Shown in pieces: positions 1 through 5,489 of a stretch of 5,515 nt of DNA. The translations under genes and the position numbers were made by a program. Each line of letters opens with the position of its first letter. Position 1 is the stretch's first letter. The notes under the pieces were generated by a model. It ran no database searches and was not told where the DNA came from. It saw only the letters and a program-made list of their open reading frames with translations. The DNA comes from Clostridia bacterium (GTDB lineage: Bacteria; Bacillota_A; Clostridia; Christensenellales; Aristaeellaceae), in NCBI GenBank assembly GCA_017530275.1, contig JAFXMP010000359.1, positions 1 to 5,515 on the forward strand. Reading direction: 5' to 3'.

Positions 1-1175
1 AACACCACGTCGCCCTTCCATTCGGTGTAGGTCACGGTGCCGTCGGCCTTGTGGGGATGCTTCCAGGCCCACATGCCGGTGCGTTCCTTGCACTCGACGA
101 TGTTGCCCTGTCCGTCCTTTTTCGCCCGCACCAGAGTCACGTAGCCGTCGTCCGCTTCCACAGGTTCGTCCAGCAGCTCAAAGATGCGCTCCGCGCCGGC
201 CAGGGCCATCATGATCACGTTCATCTGCTGGGCCAGGTTGGAGATGGGCATGCTGAACTGCCGGGTGAAAGTGAGGAAGGAAATGAGCACGCCGGTGTCG
301 GTGTAGCCGTTGATGATCATGATCGCGCCCACCAGGGCAATGATCACATAGTTGATGTGGCCCAAGTTGTTCATGATGGGACCCAAGATGCTGGCGAAGA
401 TGTTGGCGCGGGTACCGGCCACCCGAACGTTTTCGTTCTTCTGTTCAAAGGCGGCGATGGATTTCTGCTCGTGGCAGAACACCTGCACCACGCGCTGGCC
501 CTCAATGGTTTCTTCCACGAAGCCGTTCAGTTCGCCCACGGCCTTCTGCTGGGCCACGAAGTTGGCCCCGGATCGCTTGCCGATCACTTTCGTGATGCTC
601 AGGATCACCGGCATGAGCACGATCACCAGCAGGGTGAGCCAGATGTTCAGGGACACCATATAGCAGAAGGAGAACAGCACCGAGCAGAAGGAGGACACCG
701 CCTGGGGGAAGCTCTGGCTCAAAAATTCGCGCATGGTGTCGGTGTCGTTGGTGTAGCGGCTCATGATTTCGCCGTGGGTGCGCTGGTCAAAGTAGCAGAT
801 GGGCAAATCTTCCATGTGCAGGAACATATCCTTGCGCATCCGGTTCAGGGTGCCGGTGGACACGATCATCATCAGGCGGTTGTACACCAGGGTGGTCACG
901 GCCCCGGCCAGGTACATGCCCATCATCAGGATCAGGAACCGGGCGAAGGGCATCAGGTCCGGCGCGGCCTGACCGATCAGCGGCGTGATATAGCTGTTCA
1001 CCACGTCTTTCAGCAGGAAAGTGCCCGTGGCGCTGGCTGCGGTGCTGATGATGATGCAGCCTGCCACCAAAAGCAGCTTGCCCTTGTGAGGCGCCAAGTA
1101 AGAAACCAGCCGCCGGAAGGTGCCCTTGGCGTTCTTGGGTTTCGCGGGCGCGCGCATAGGTCCATGTGGAGGCAT
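1..1175 (-). CDS. ABC exporter half-transporter, second subunit (TM288-like), C-terminus cut by window edge
   Basis: This is the membrane part of an ABC multidrug-type exporter; 391 residues are visible and the ATPase domain lies beyond position 1. Hydrophobic helices are visible at about residues 33-56, 78-100, 155-176, 178-198 and 270-290. A cytoplasmic coupling segment sits at 124-146 (FDQRTHGEIMSRYTNDTD), and the conserved GFVEETIEGQRVVQVF stretch lies at 218-233, as in the ABC_membrane fold. After the usual domain end (AERIFELLDEP, 328-338) comes a hydrophilic insert rich in Lys, Gly and Trp that runs to the window edge, where most relatives would already start the nucleotide-binding domain. 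The ATG at 1173-1175 is preferred because an AAGGGGGTGG ribosome binding site lies 6 bases upstream; a second in-frame ATG at 1155-1157 has none. One base separates it from the stop of the upstream exporter gene, so the two probably form a heterodimer. The substrate cannot be read from the sequence. No Walker motif is visible because of the truncation. Confidence 0.9.
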   Translation of the reverse strand, partial: MPPHGPMRAPAKPKNAKGTFRRLVSYLAPHKGKLLLVAGCIIISTAASATGTFLLKDVVNSYITPLIGQAAPDLMPFARFLILMMGMYLAGAVTTLVYNRLMMIVSTGTLNRMRKDMFLHMEDLPICYFDQRTHGEIMSRYTNDTDTMREFLSQSFPQAVSSFCSVLFSFCYMVSLNIWLTLLVIVLMPVILSITKVIGKRSGANFVAQQKAVGELNGFVEETIEGQRVVQVFCHEQKSIAAFEQKNENVRVAGTRANIFASILGPIMNNLGHINYVIIALVGAIMIINGYTDTGVLISFLTFTRQFSMPISNLAQQMNVIMMALAGAERIFELLDEPVEADDGYVTLVRAKKDGQGNIVECKERTGMWAWKHPHKADGTVTYTEWKGDVV

Positions 1176-1176
1176 C

Positions 1177-2940
1177 TTAAGCCACCCCCTTCTGCTGGGA
1201 CAGGTACACGTCCCGATAAATGTCGCAGCGGGCCATCAGTTCGTCGTGGGTGCCCACATCGGCAATCTTGCCGTTGTCCAGCACCACCACCCGGTCGGCA
1301 TCCATGACGGAGGTGATGCGCTGGGCAATGATGATCTTGGTTGTGTCCGCCATCTGGGAGCGCAGGGCTTCCCGGATGCGGGAATCAGTGGCGGTATCCA
1401 CGGCGCTGGTGGCGTCGTCCAAAATCATGATCTTGGGGTGTTTCAGCAGAGCCCTCGCAATGCACAGGCGCTGCTTCTGGCCGCCGGACACATTCACGCC
1501 ACCCTGGCCCAGATCGGTTTCATAGCTGTCGGGGAAGGAGCGCACGAACTCGTCCGCCGCCGCGGCCTGGCAGGCCGCCGTGATTTCTTCGTCGGTGGCG
1601 TGCTCGTCGCCCCAGCGCAGGTTTTCCTTGATGGAGCCGGAGAACAGCACGTTCTTTTGCAGCACCATGGCCACTTGGTCGCGCAGGGCGTGAAGGTCGT
1701 ATTCCCTTACGTCCCGGCCGCCTACTTTCAGGGCGCCCGTAGTCACGTCGTACAGCCGCGGGATCAGGGACACCAAACTGGTCTTGGCAGAACCGGTCGC
1801 GCCGATGAGGCCGATGGTTTCCCCTGCTTTGATGTGCAGGTTGATGTCCTGGAGCACCAGGTTATCCTTGTCCCCGGCATAGGAGAAGCCCACATGGTCG
1901 AACTCGATTTCCCCGTCCTTCACTTCCGTGGCGGCGTTTTCGGGGTTGGCGATGTCCGGTTCCTCGTTCAGCACTTCCAGGATACGGGAAATGGAAGCGC
2001 GGCTGAGCACGATGCCCACGAACAGGAAGGAGAGCATCATCAGGGCCATCAAAATCTGCGTGATGTAGGTGATGAAGGTGAGCAGCGCGCCCACGCCCAT
2101 TTCACCCCGGATGATCTGCTGGCCGCCGAACCAAAGCACGCTCACGATGCAGCCGTACATCAGAATCTGCATCAGGGGACCGTTCCACAGCACCACTTTT
2201 TCAGCATTGCGCTGGGCGTTGGTCACGTCGTCGGCGGCGTCGCCGAACTTTTTCTTTTCAAACGCCGAGCGCACGAAAGCCTTCACCACGCGGATGGCGA
2301 TCAGGTTTTCCTGCACTTCCCGGTTCAGGATGTCGTACTTTTTCATCATGATCTGGAACCGGGGGAAGGCGTTGCGCATGATGATCACGATACCGCAGGC
2401 CAGCAGGGGCACGGCGATAAACAGGATGGTGGTCAGGGAGGGGTTCATTTGCAGCGCGTAAAACAGGGACATGAGGAACATGATGGGCGAACGGAACGCC
2501 ATCCGCACCAGCATGATCAGGGTGTTCTGGGTCTGGTTCACGTCGGTGGTGATGCGGGTAACCAGGGACGCGGTAGAAAATTTGTCGATGTTCTTAAAGG
2601 AAAAACGCTGAATCTTTTCAAACAGCGCCTGGCGCAGGTTGCGGCCAAAGCCCATGCCGCCTTTCGCTCCCAAATAACTGCCCGCCATGCCGAAGCCCAT
2701 GGATACCAGCGCCATAACGATCATCAGACCTCCGCAGATGAGCACCTGGGACATTTCCCCGCTCTGGGCGCTGTATGGAATGGCCTCGTCGATCAGCCGC
2801 TGGATCAGCTTGGGGATGTAGGTTTCCATGGCCACCTCCCCGATCATCACCATGGGGCAGAAGATCAGGGGCCATTTGTATTTCCCCGCGTATTTCAGCA
2901 GGTTCAAAATACTGTCCTTTTTCTTTTTCACCTGGGTCAA
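1177..2940 (-). CDS. ABC exporter half-transporter, first subunit (TM287-like, degenerate ATPase site)
   Basis: This is a 587-residue fused permease-ATPase, full length for a B-type half exporter. The six-helix membrane domain covers about residues 22-320. The nucleotide-binding domain covers about 343-580, with Walker A GATGSAKT (380-387, Lys386), Q-loop Gln428, signature VSGGQ (484-488) and Walker B IMILDD (504-509). Two catalytic positions deviate: Asp509 replaces the glutamate after Walker B, and Gln540 (IIIAQR) replaces the switch histidine. In known heterodimers such as TM287/TM288 and BmrC/BmrD this pattern marks the half carrying the degenerate site, so it should need the downstream partner for ATP hydrolysis. 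I place the start at the TTG of 2938-2940, which overlaps the marR stop by four bases and has AGGAGGG 9 bases upstream. A longer reading from a TTG at 2988 would add 16 residues encoded by the end of marR, without a ribosome binding site. The role as a drug or peptide exporter is inferred from family and from the adjacent MarR gene; the substrate is unknown. Confidence 0.93.
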   Translation of the reverse strand: MTQVKKKKDSILNLLKYAGKYKWPLIFCPMVMIGEVAMETYIPKLIQRLIDEAIPYSAQSGEMSQVLICGGLMIVMALVSMGFGMAGSYLGAKGGMGFGRNLRQALFEKIQRFSFKNIDKFSTASLVTRITTDVNQTQNTLIMLVRMAFRSPIMFLMSLFYALQMNPSLTTILFIAVPLLACGIVIIMRNAFPRFQIMMKKYDILNREVQENLIAIRVVKAFVRSAFEKKKFGDAADDVTNAQRNAEKVVLWNGPLMQILMYGCIVSVLWFGGQQIIRGEMGVGALLTFITYITQILMALMMLSFLFVGIVLSRASISRILEVLNEEPDIANPENAATEVKDGEIEFDHVGFSYAGDKDNLVLQDINLHIKAGETIGLIGATGSAKTSLVSLIPRLYDVTTGALKVGGRDVREYDLHALRDQVAMVLQKNVLFSGSIKENLRWGDEHATDEEITAACQAAAADEFVRSFPDSYETDLGQGGVNVSGGQKQRLCIARALLKHPKIMILDDATSAVDTATDSRIREALRSQMADTTKIIIAQRITSVMDADRVVVLDNGKIADVGTHDELMARCDIYRDVYLSQQKGVA

Positions 2941-3428
2941 GTGTTTTCTCCCTCCTCTTCTTCCTGGGCCTTTCGGGCCAGCTTCCAAATCGTCAGATGA
3001 CGATCGCCCTCGTCGGCCAGGTTGTCAAACATTTTTTCGCAGACATTGCGAAAGGCAGCCACTTCGCCGTCTGTCATGCCGGCAAACATCCTTTCGTCCA
3101 AAGCGCCGAACTGGCGGCAGTGTTCCTCCATCCGCGCAAGGCCCGGCTCGGTAATGTAAAGCTGGTTGCGCCGGGCGTCCTTATCGTCTTGCGTGCGGGT
3201 GACGTAGCCCGCTTTTTCCAGCCGCTTCAGGCTGGCCGCCGCCGAAGCGGGGGTCACGTCCAATTCGTCCGCCGCTTCCTTCTGGGTGCAGCCGGGATGA
3301 CAGCGGATGTATTCCAGCAGCCGGGGCTGGCCGGGATGCAGCCCGGAATCCGCCATCAGGCTGCGCGCCTTGATGCGCCGCAGAAGCTCCAGCCTGTGCA
3401 GGGCCCCTACGGCCTCAAAATAATCCAT
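2937..3428 (-). CDS. MarR-family winged-helix transcriptional regulator
   Basis: This 163-residue protein has the length and layout of MarR repressors, which bind DNA as dimers and release it on binding small aromatic or drug-like ligands or on oxidation. A recognition helix-turn-helix is visible at about residues 47-71 (TQKEAADELDVTPASAAASL). The wing with the typical acidic/basic DxxDARR pattern is at 81-87, followed by the beta strand QLYIT. Flanking helices at about 3-25 and 95-150 would form the dimer interface. Cys43, Cys47, Cys104 and Cys130 are present, so redox sensing is possible but unproven. The C-terminus is a short Glu-rich tail. The ATG at 3426-3428 has AAGGGAG about 7 bases upstream. 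It is the first gene of the operon with the two ABC exporter genes, so it most likely represses its own operon through the palindrome at its transcription start. The ligand is unknown. Confidence 0.93.
   Translation of the reverse strand: MDYFEAVGALHRLELLRRIKARSLMADSGLHPGQPRLLEYIRCHPGCTQKEAADELDVTPASAAASLKRLEKAGYVTRTQDDKDARRNQLYITEPGLARMEEHCRQFGALDERMFAGMTDGEVAAFRNVCEKMFDNLADEGDRHLTIWKLARKAQEEEEGENT
2950..2956 (-). promoter_or_regulatory. Ribosome binding site inside marR that sets the TTG start of the first ABC gene
   Basis: On the minus strand the sequence AGGAGGG lies within the Glu-rich last codons of marR, 9 bases before the TTG at 2940. It is the only good Shine-Dalgarno match near the gene start. 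Ribosomes ending marR at the overlapping TGA would be well placed to restart, which suggests translational coupling. Confidence 0.7.
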
Positions 3429-3464
3429 TGCTTCGCTCCCTTCAAAAAATTAAATGGCTAATCA

Positions 3465-3476
3465 TTAAACGTTTAA
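3465..3476. promoter_or_regulatory. Probable MarR operator at the transcription start
   Basis: TTAAACGTTTAA is a perfect 12-bp palindrome centred at 3470/3471, just downstream of the -10 box and over the predicted start of transcription. MarR proteins commonly bind short AT-rich palindromes that overlap their own promoters. A dimer bound here would block polymerase. The assignment to this MarR protein is inferred from position. The adjoining bases (ATGGCTAATCAT, 3453-3464) show only weak symmetry. Confidence 0.6.
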
Positions 3477-3477
3477 C

Positions 3478-3505
3478 ATTATATTCAAATCAATACTTTT
3501 GTCAA
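3478..3505 (-). promoter_or_regulatory. Consensus sigma-A type promoter of the marR-ABC operon
   Basis: Read on the minus strand, a perfect -35 box TTGACA (3500-3505) and a perfect -10 box TATAAT (3478-3483) are separated by 16 bases. Transcription would begin near 3471, leaving a leader of about 43 bases before the marR ATG. Such a strong promoter fits an operon that is normally held off by a repressor. Confidence 0.85.
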
Positions 3506-3636
3506 TACCCATGAAAAAAGAAACTTGAAAATCTTTGTAATTCTGAAATCTCCTGTGGATTGATAATAAATAAAGACACGGAATAATAAAATATAATCAG
3601 TCATTTGAATAACGTGCAAAACAGTTTCAAGTCGTA
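3506..3636. other. AT-rich intergenic stretch between the two regulator genes
   Basis: This part of the marR-tetR gap is much richer in A and T than the genes on either side and holds no plausible coding frame. No clear factor-independent terminator for the tetR-like gene is visible. On the minus strand a weak promoter-like pair, TTGCAC (3614-3619) and TATATT (3590-3595) with an 18-base spacer, could start a longer second transcript into marR; I do not consider it secure. Confidence 0.5.
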
Positions 3637-4173
3637 TTATTTCATTCCATTTTTTGAAAGCATTTCAGCCATCGTTTCAGCCGATTCCTGCATGCCGCGA
3701 TTGATCCACTCCTCGATCCAGCCGTAGGTGCCATAGGAGAGGAAAGCAGCAGCATAGGCCCATTCGTTTGGATAATCGGGTTTCGGCCCCCATTTCTCTA
3801 AATACACTTCCAAAAGCAGGTGCATCAATCCTCGTTCCTTCAAAAGCAGATAGAAATCGGAGTGTTCCTTCAAATGATTGAAAAGGCTTCCGTACAGCGC
3901 AGCATTGGATTCTTTTTCGGATGCTTTGTATTCCCGATCCCAATCATCTAACAGCTTTTTGATCTGTCGTTTTACAATCTCTTCTTTCGACTCAAAATTG
4001 CGATAAAAGGAAGTCCGCCCTACCTCGGCATTTTCAACGATCTCGCTGATGGAAATATCGTTCAAAGGCTTTTCCCTCAAAAGACGTAAAACAGTATCCG
4101 TCATATGTTCTATGACATAAGCGTTCCTCGCCTCGTTTGAAAACGGTGATACATTTTTGCTCTTTTGTTCCAT
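3637..4173 (-). CDS. TetR-family transcriptional regulator
   Basis: This 178-residue protein has the TetR layout: an N-terminal three-helix DNA-binding domain followed by an all-helical ligand or dimerisation domain. The helix-turn-helix is at about residues 40-60 (ISISEIVENAEVGRTSFYRN), with the characteristic V-G-R-T-S-F-Y-R-N-F ending and the following SKEEIV. The C-terminal part (about 90-175) includes the Y-G-T-Y-G-W-I-E-E-W-I segment, resembling the TetR_C_8 (DhaS-like) group. The ATG at 4171-4173 is chosen because GGAGG lies 7 bases upstream; the frame stays open further upstream, but that stretch runs through the operator and into the divergent gene. It is transcribed away from the hydrolase-like gene, and a large inverted repeat lies between them, so it most likely controls both itself and that gene. 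Base composition is more AT-rich than in the ABC operon. The ligand is unknown. Confidence 0.9.
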   Translation of the reverse strand: MEQKSKNVSPFSNEARNAYVIEHMTDTVLRLLREKPLNDISISEIVENAEVGRTSFYRNFESKEEIVKRQIKKLLDDWDREYKASEKESNAALYGSLFNHLKEHSDFYLLLKERGLMHLLLEVYLEKWGPKPDYPNEWAYAAAFLSYGTYGWIEEWINRGMQESAETMAEMLSKNGMK

Positions 4174-4200
4174 TTTTCCGCCTCCATTGACTTCATGTCC

Positions 4201-4241
4201 TTTCGATGTTACAATCATTCCATCGAAACGATTGTAACATC
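4201..4241. promoter_or_regulatory. Composite inverted-repeat operator between tetR-like gene and hydrolase
   Basis: GATGTTACAATC (4205-4216) and GATTGTAACATC (4230-4241) are perfect 12-bp inverted arms around a 13-base spacer. A second perfect inverted repeat, TTTCGATG (4201-4208) with CATCGAAA (4221-4228), interleaves with the first, giving the order A-B-A'-B'. Each long arm also contains the small palindrome TGTTACA or TGTAACA. The size suggests a site for two dimers of the TetR-like regulator, controlling both divergent genes. The link to this regulator is inferred from position. Confidence 0.75.
4208..4238. promoter_or_regulatory. Possible symmetrical overlapping divergent promoters inside the operator
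   Basis: On the plus strand TTACAA (4209-4214) and TGTAAC (4233-4238) are 18 bases apart. Because the arms are inverted copies, the same pair occurs on the minus strand (TTACAA 4237-4232, TGTAAC 4213-4208). Transcription would start near 4245 rightward and near 4201 leftward, giving short leaders to both genes. The boxes match consensus only in part, so this is a tentative reading. Confidence 0.3.
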
Positions 4242-4281
4242 CTTTGGAATGGATGTCAAGCGTTCGGGAAAGGAAACGATC

Positions 4282-4910
4282 ATGAAAAAGGTTTTGAAAG
4301 TGCTTGGGATCATCCTGGCTGTGCTGGCTGTGGCCGCGCTGTGCATCTATTTTACTATGCTTCGCTATCCGGAACTGAAAGAAAACCCGACTATCGGAAA
4401 ATGGTATCGGGTTTCCGGCAGTGAAATGAAGGATTCCGAAGGGCACGGCTACCACGCCTTTTTCAAGAAGGGCAGCGCGGACAAAGTGATGATCTATTTT
4501 GCCGGCGGCGGCGTCAGCGTCAATGAAGAAACGGCGCGTGACGACACCTACAATACCCGCATGGTCTGGCCGGATCTGCTGGCAAATACGACCATGAACA
4601 TGGGCGGCCTTGCTTCCGATGTCAAGGACGGCCCGTTTTCAGACTGGAGCTTCATCCTGTTCCCCTATGCGACGGGCGACTTCCATTCCGGGACCGGTGC
4701 GCTTCACTACACGGATAAGGATGGAAAAGAGAAGATGGGCTGTCCTACTATAACGACCCTCGCAACATGACTTCGCATATCATCATTGCCACGCCTGTCG
4801 TCTGGCTTCCCTTTGAGGAGCAGGGGCAATCCGTCGCCGGATGGCTCACAGATGCAATGAACGGAACGCCGCAGGATTACGGGCTTGATTTGGTAAATAA
4901 AACCTACTGA
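4282..4910 (+). pseudogene. Membrane-anchored pectinacetylesterase-like hydrolase with internal deletion
   Basis: The ATG at 4282 has AAAGGA 7 bases upstream and opens a 162-residue frame ending at the TGA of 4768-4770. Residues 7-27 form one hydrophobic segment, a membrane anchor or uncleaved signal. The rest resembles the N-terminal half of bacterial pectinacetylesterase-like alpha/beta hydrolases: VMIYFAGGGVS (69-79, oxyanion-type glycine loop) and FPYATGDFHSGTG (127-139). After DKDGKEK (145-151) homology-like sequence stops. A second frame, from about 4740 to the TGA at 4908-4910, gives the expected family C-terminus (YYNDPRNMTSH, then TPVVWLPFEEQG, ending LVNKTY). The central part that should carry the GxSxGG nucleophile is absent, and the two parts are out of frame. 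I infer a deletion of well over a hundred codons with its junction near 4730-4745. The first 162 residues may still be made, but catalysis is unlikely. Family naming is from recalled motifs. Confidence 0.75.
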
Positions 4911-4913
4911 ATG

Positions 4914-4957
4914 CCAAGGCTCCCAGGCCGCCTATGAAGGCAGTATGGGAGCCTTGG
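4914..4957 (+). terminator. Hairpin terminator after the hydrolase
   Basis: CCAAGGCTCCCA (4914-4925) pairs perfectly with TGGGAGCCTTGG (4946-4957) around a 20-base loop that itself holds a small GCC/GGC pairing. It begins four bases after the C-terminal stop of the broken hydrolase. The following T-run is weak (TGCGTTCTTTC). On the other strand a TTTTATTT tract follows at a distance, so it could act in both directions. Confidence 0.65.
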
Positions 4958-4960
4958 TGC

Positions 4961-5335
4961 GTTCTTTCGATATCCGGGCGCAAGGATTGCGGAAGGCATT
5001 TTTGATATTCTTGGGTCCTGTATCTCTACTCTACATTCATTAAAGACCCGGTATTTGATTTCCTCCAGTTTTTCTTCCTGATCCCTATCAGCATAGCACA
5101 GATCTTGGTAAAGAGCATTATAAATTACGGCGCTAAATGGTAAATAAGTGATAACCCGCTTCCCTGATCCAGTCCGTTTTCCAGATCCAGCCGAGCATCG
5201 ATATCCGCCAGATGCAAATAAGGATTCGCTTGGAGAATCTCCAGCAATTCTTCACTCAATTCTTCTTTCTGCTCTTGCATTTTTTCGCTCACCGTGAACA
5301 GAGGATAATACGGTCTCGTAATTCACAAAGAAACG
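4961..5335 (-). pseudogene. Decayed minus-strand gene remnant of unknown family
   Basis: No intact frame exists, but protein-like sequence can be followed across two frames on the minus strand. One frame gives RFFVNYETVLSS (about 5335-5300). A second gives TVSEKMQEQKEELSEELLEI and then LQANPYLHLADIDARLDL (about 5295-5185). The first frame resumes with KRVITYLPFSAVIYNALYQD and then LCYADRDQEEKLEEIKYRV (about 5166-5047). The two switches, near 5295 and 5165, cancel, as expected for two indels in one ancestral gene. The middle part is Glu/Leu-rich and probably helical. I do not recognise the family. The 3' limit is fuzzy: sequence below about 5040 no longer looks like a protein. The longest ATG-started piece, 5280-5125, encodes only 51 residues and lacks a good ribosome binding site. 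The upstream (5') part of the gene would have lain toward the insertion sequence that starts near 5370. Confidence 0.45.
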
Positions 5336-5369
5336 TTATGTTTTTGTTGCAGCGAATCCGTCCCCACTA

Positions 5370-5387
5370 GAGTATGTTTCTAAACTC
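5370..5387 (+). repeat. Probable left terminal inverted repeat of the insertion sequence
   Basis: GAGTATGTTTCTAAACTC begins right after CTA (5367-5369). GAG-initial ends and CTAG/TA-type targets are usual in IS5-family elements of the IS427 group. The repeat is itself partly self-complementary (GAGT with ACTC). The matching right end is outside the window, so the boundary is an inference. Confidence 0.5.
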
Positions 5388-5442
5388 ATAATGTGCTAAC
5401 AAAAGCGAAAAAAGATGCAAAAACCAAAAGGATTATTGCCGA

Positions 5443-5489
5443 TAGCGTCGAATAAAGCAGTGAGAGGTGAAGCAAATGATTCGACGCTA
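5443..5489 (+). promoter_or_regulatory. Hairpin enclosing the transposase ribosome binding site and start codon
   Basis: TAGCGTCGAAT (5443-5453) and ATTCGACGCTA (5479-5489) are perfect 11-bp inverted copies. The 25-base loop between them contains GAGAGGTGA and the ATG at 5476-5478, and codons 2-4 fall in the right arm. In RNA this would fold over the initiation region and could limit transposase synthesis, particularly from transcripts entering from outside the element. Confidence 0.6.

Noticed and set aside
51..1307. A long plus-strand open frame of 418 codons over the second ABC gene
   Set aside because: Its product is very rich in His, Gln and Gly with no domain pattern. It is the antisense shadow of a GC-rich coding gene whose minus-strand frame gives a clear ABC membrane domain.
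2941..2988. A 16-residue longer N-terminus of the first ABC protein from a TTG at 2988
   Set aside because: No ribosome binding site precedes it, the extra residues are only a shifted reading of the marR end, and the TTG at 2940 has a strong AGGAGGG in place.
1120..3000. A 626-codon plus-strand open frame opposite the first ABC gene
   Set aside because: Same antisense artefact: His/Asp-rich composition without motifs, while the minus strand carries Walker A, signature and Walker B.
3523..3632. ACTTGAAA and TTTCAAGT as a distant inverted repeat in the AT-rich spacer
   Set aside because: Eight bases almost 100 bases apart in AT-rich DNA is expected by chance, and nothing links the pair to a function.
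3630..3639. TAATACGACT on the minus strand, which resembles the start of a T7 phage promoter
   Set aside because: Only the first 10 bases match and the rest of the promoter is absent. It overlaps the tetR-like stop codon and is most simply chance.
4296..4344. Possible lipoprotein signal in the hydrolase N-terminus (Cys21)
   Set aside because: The residue before Cys21 is Leu, not Gly, Ala or Ser, so the lipobox is poor; a plain membrane anchor fits better.
4174..4455. N-terminal extension of the TetR-like protein from 4455
   Set aside because: The extension would be read through the operator and the start of the divergent hydrolase. The ATG at 4173 has a GGAGG at ideal distance and begins a normal-length TetR protein.
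3465..5489. CRISPR array or tRNA/rRNA genes
   Set aside because: No regularly spaced direct repeats and no cloverleaf or rRNA-like sequence were seen on either strand; all repeats found are single inverted pairs.
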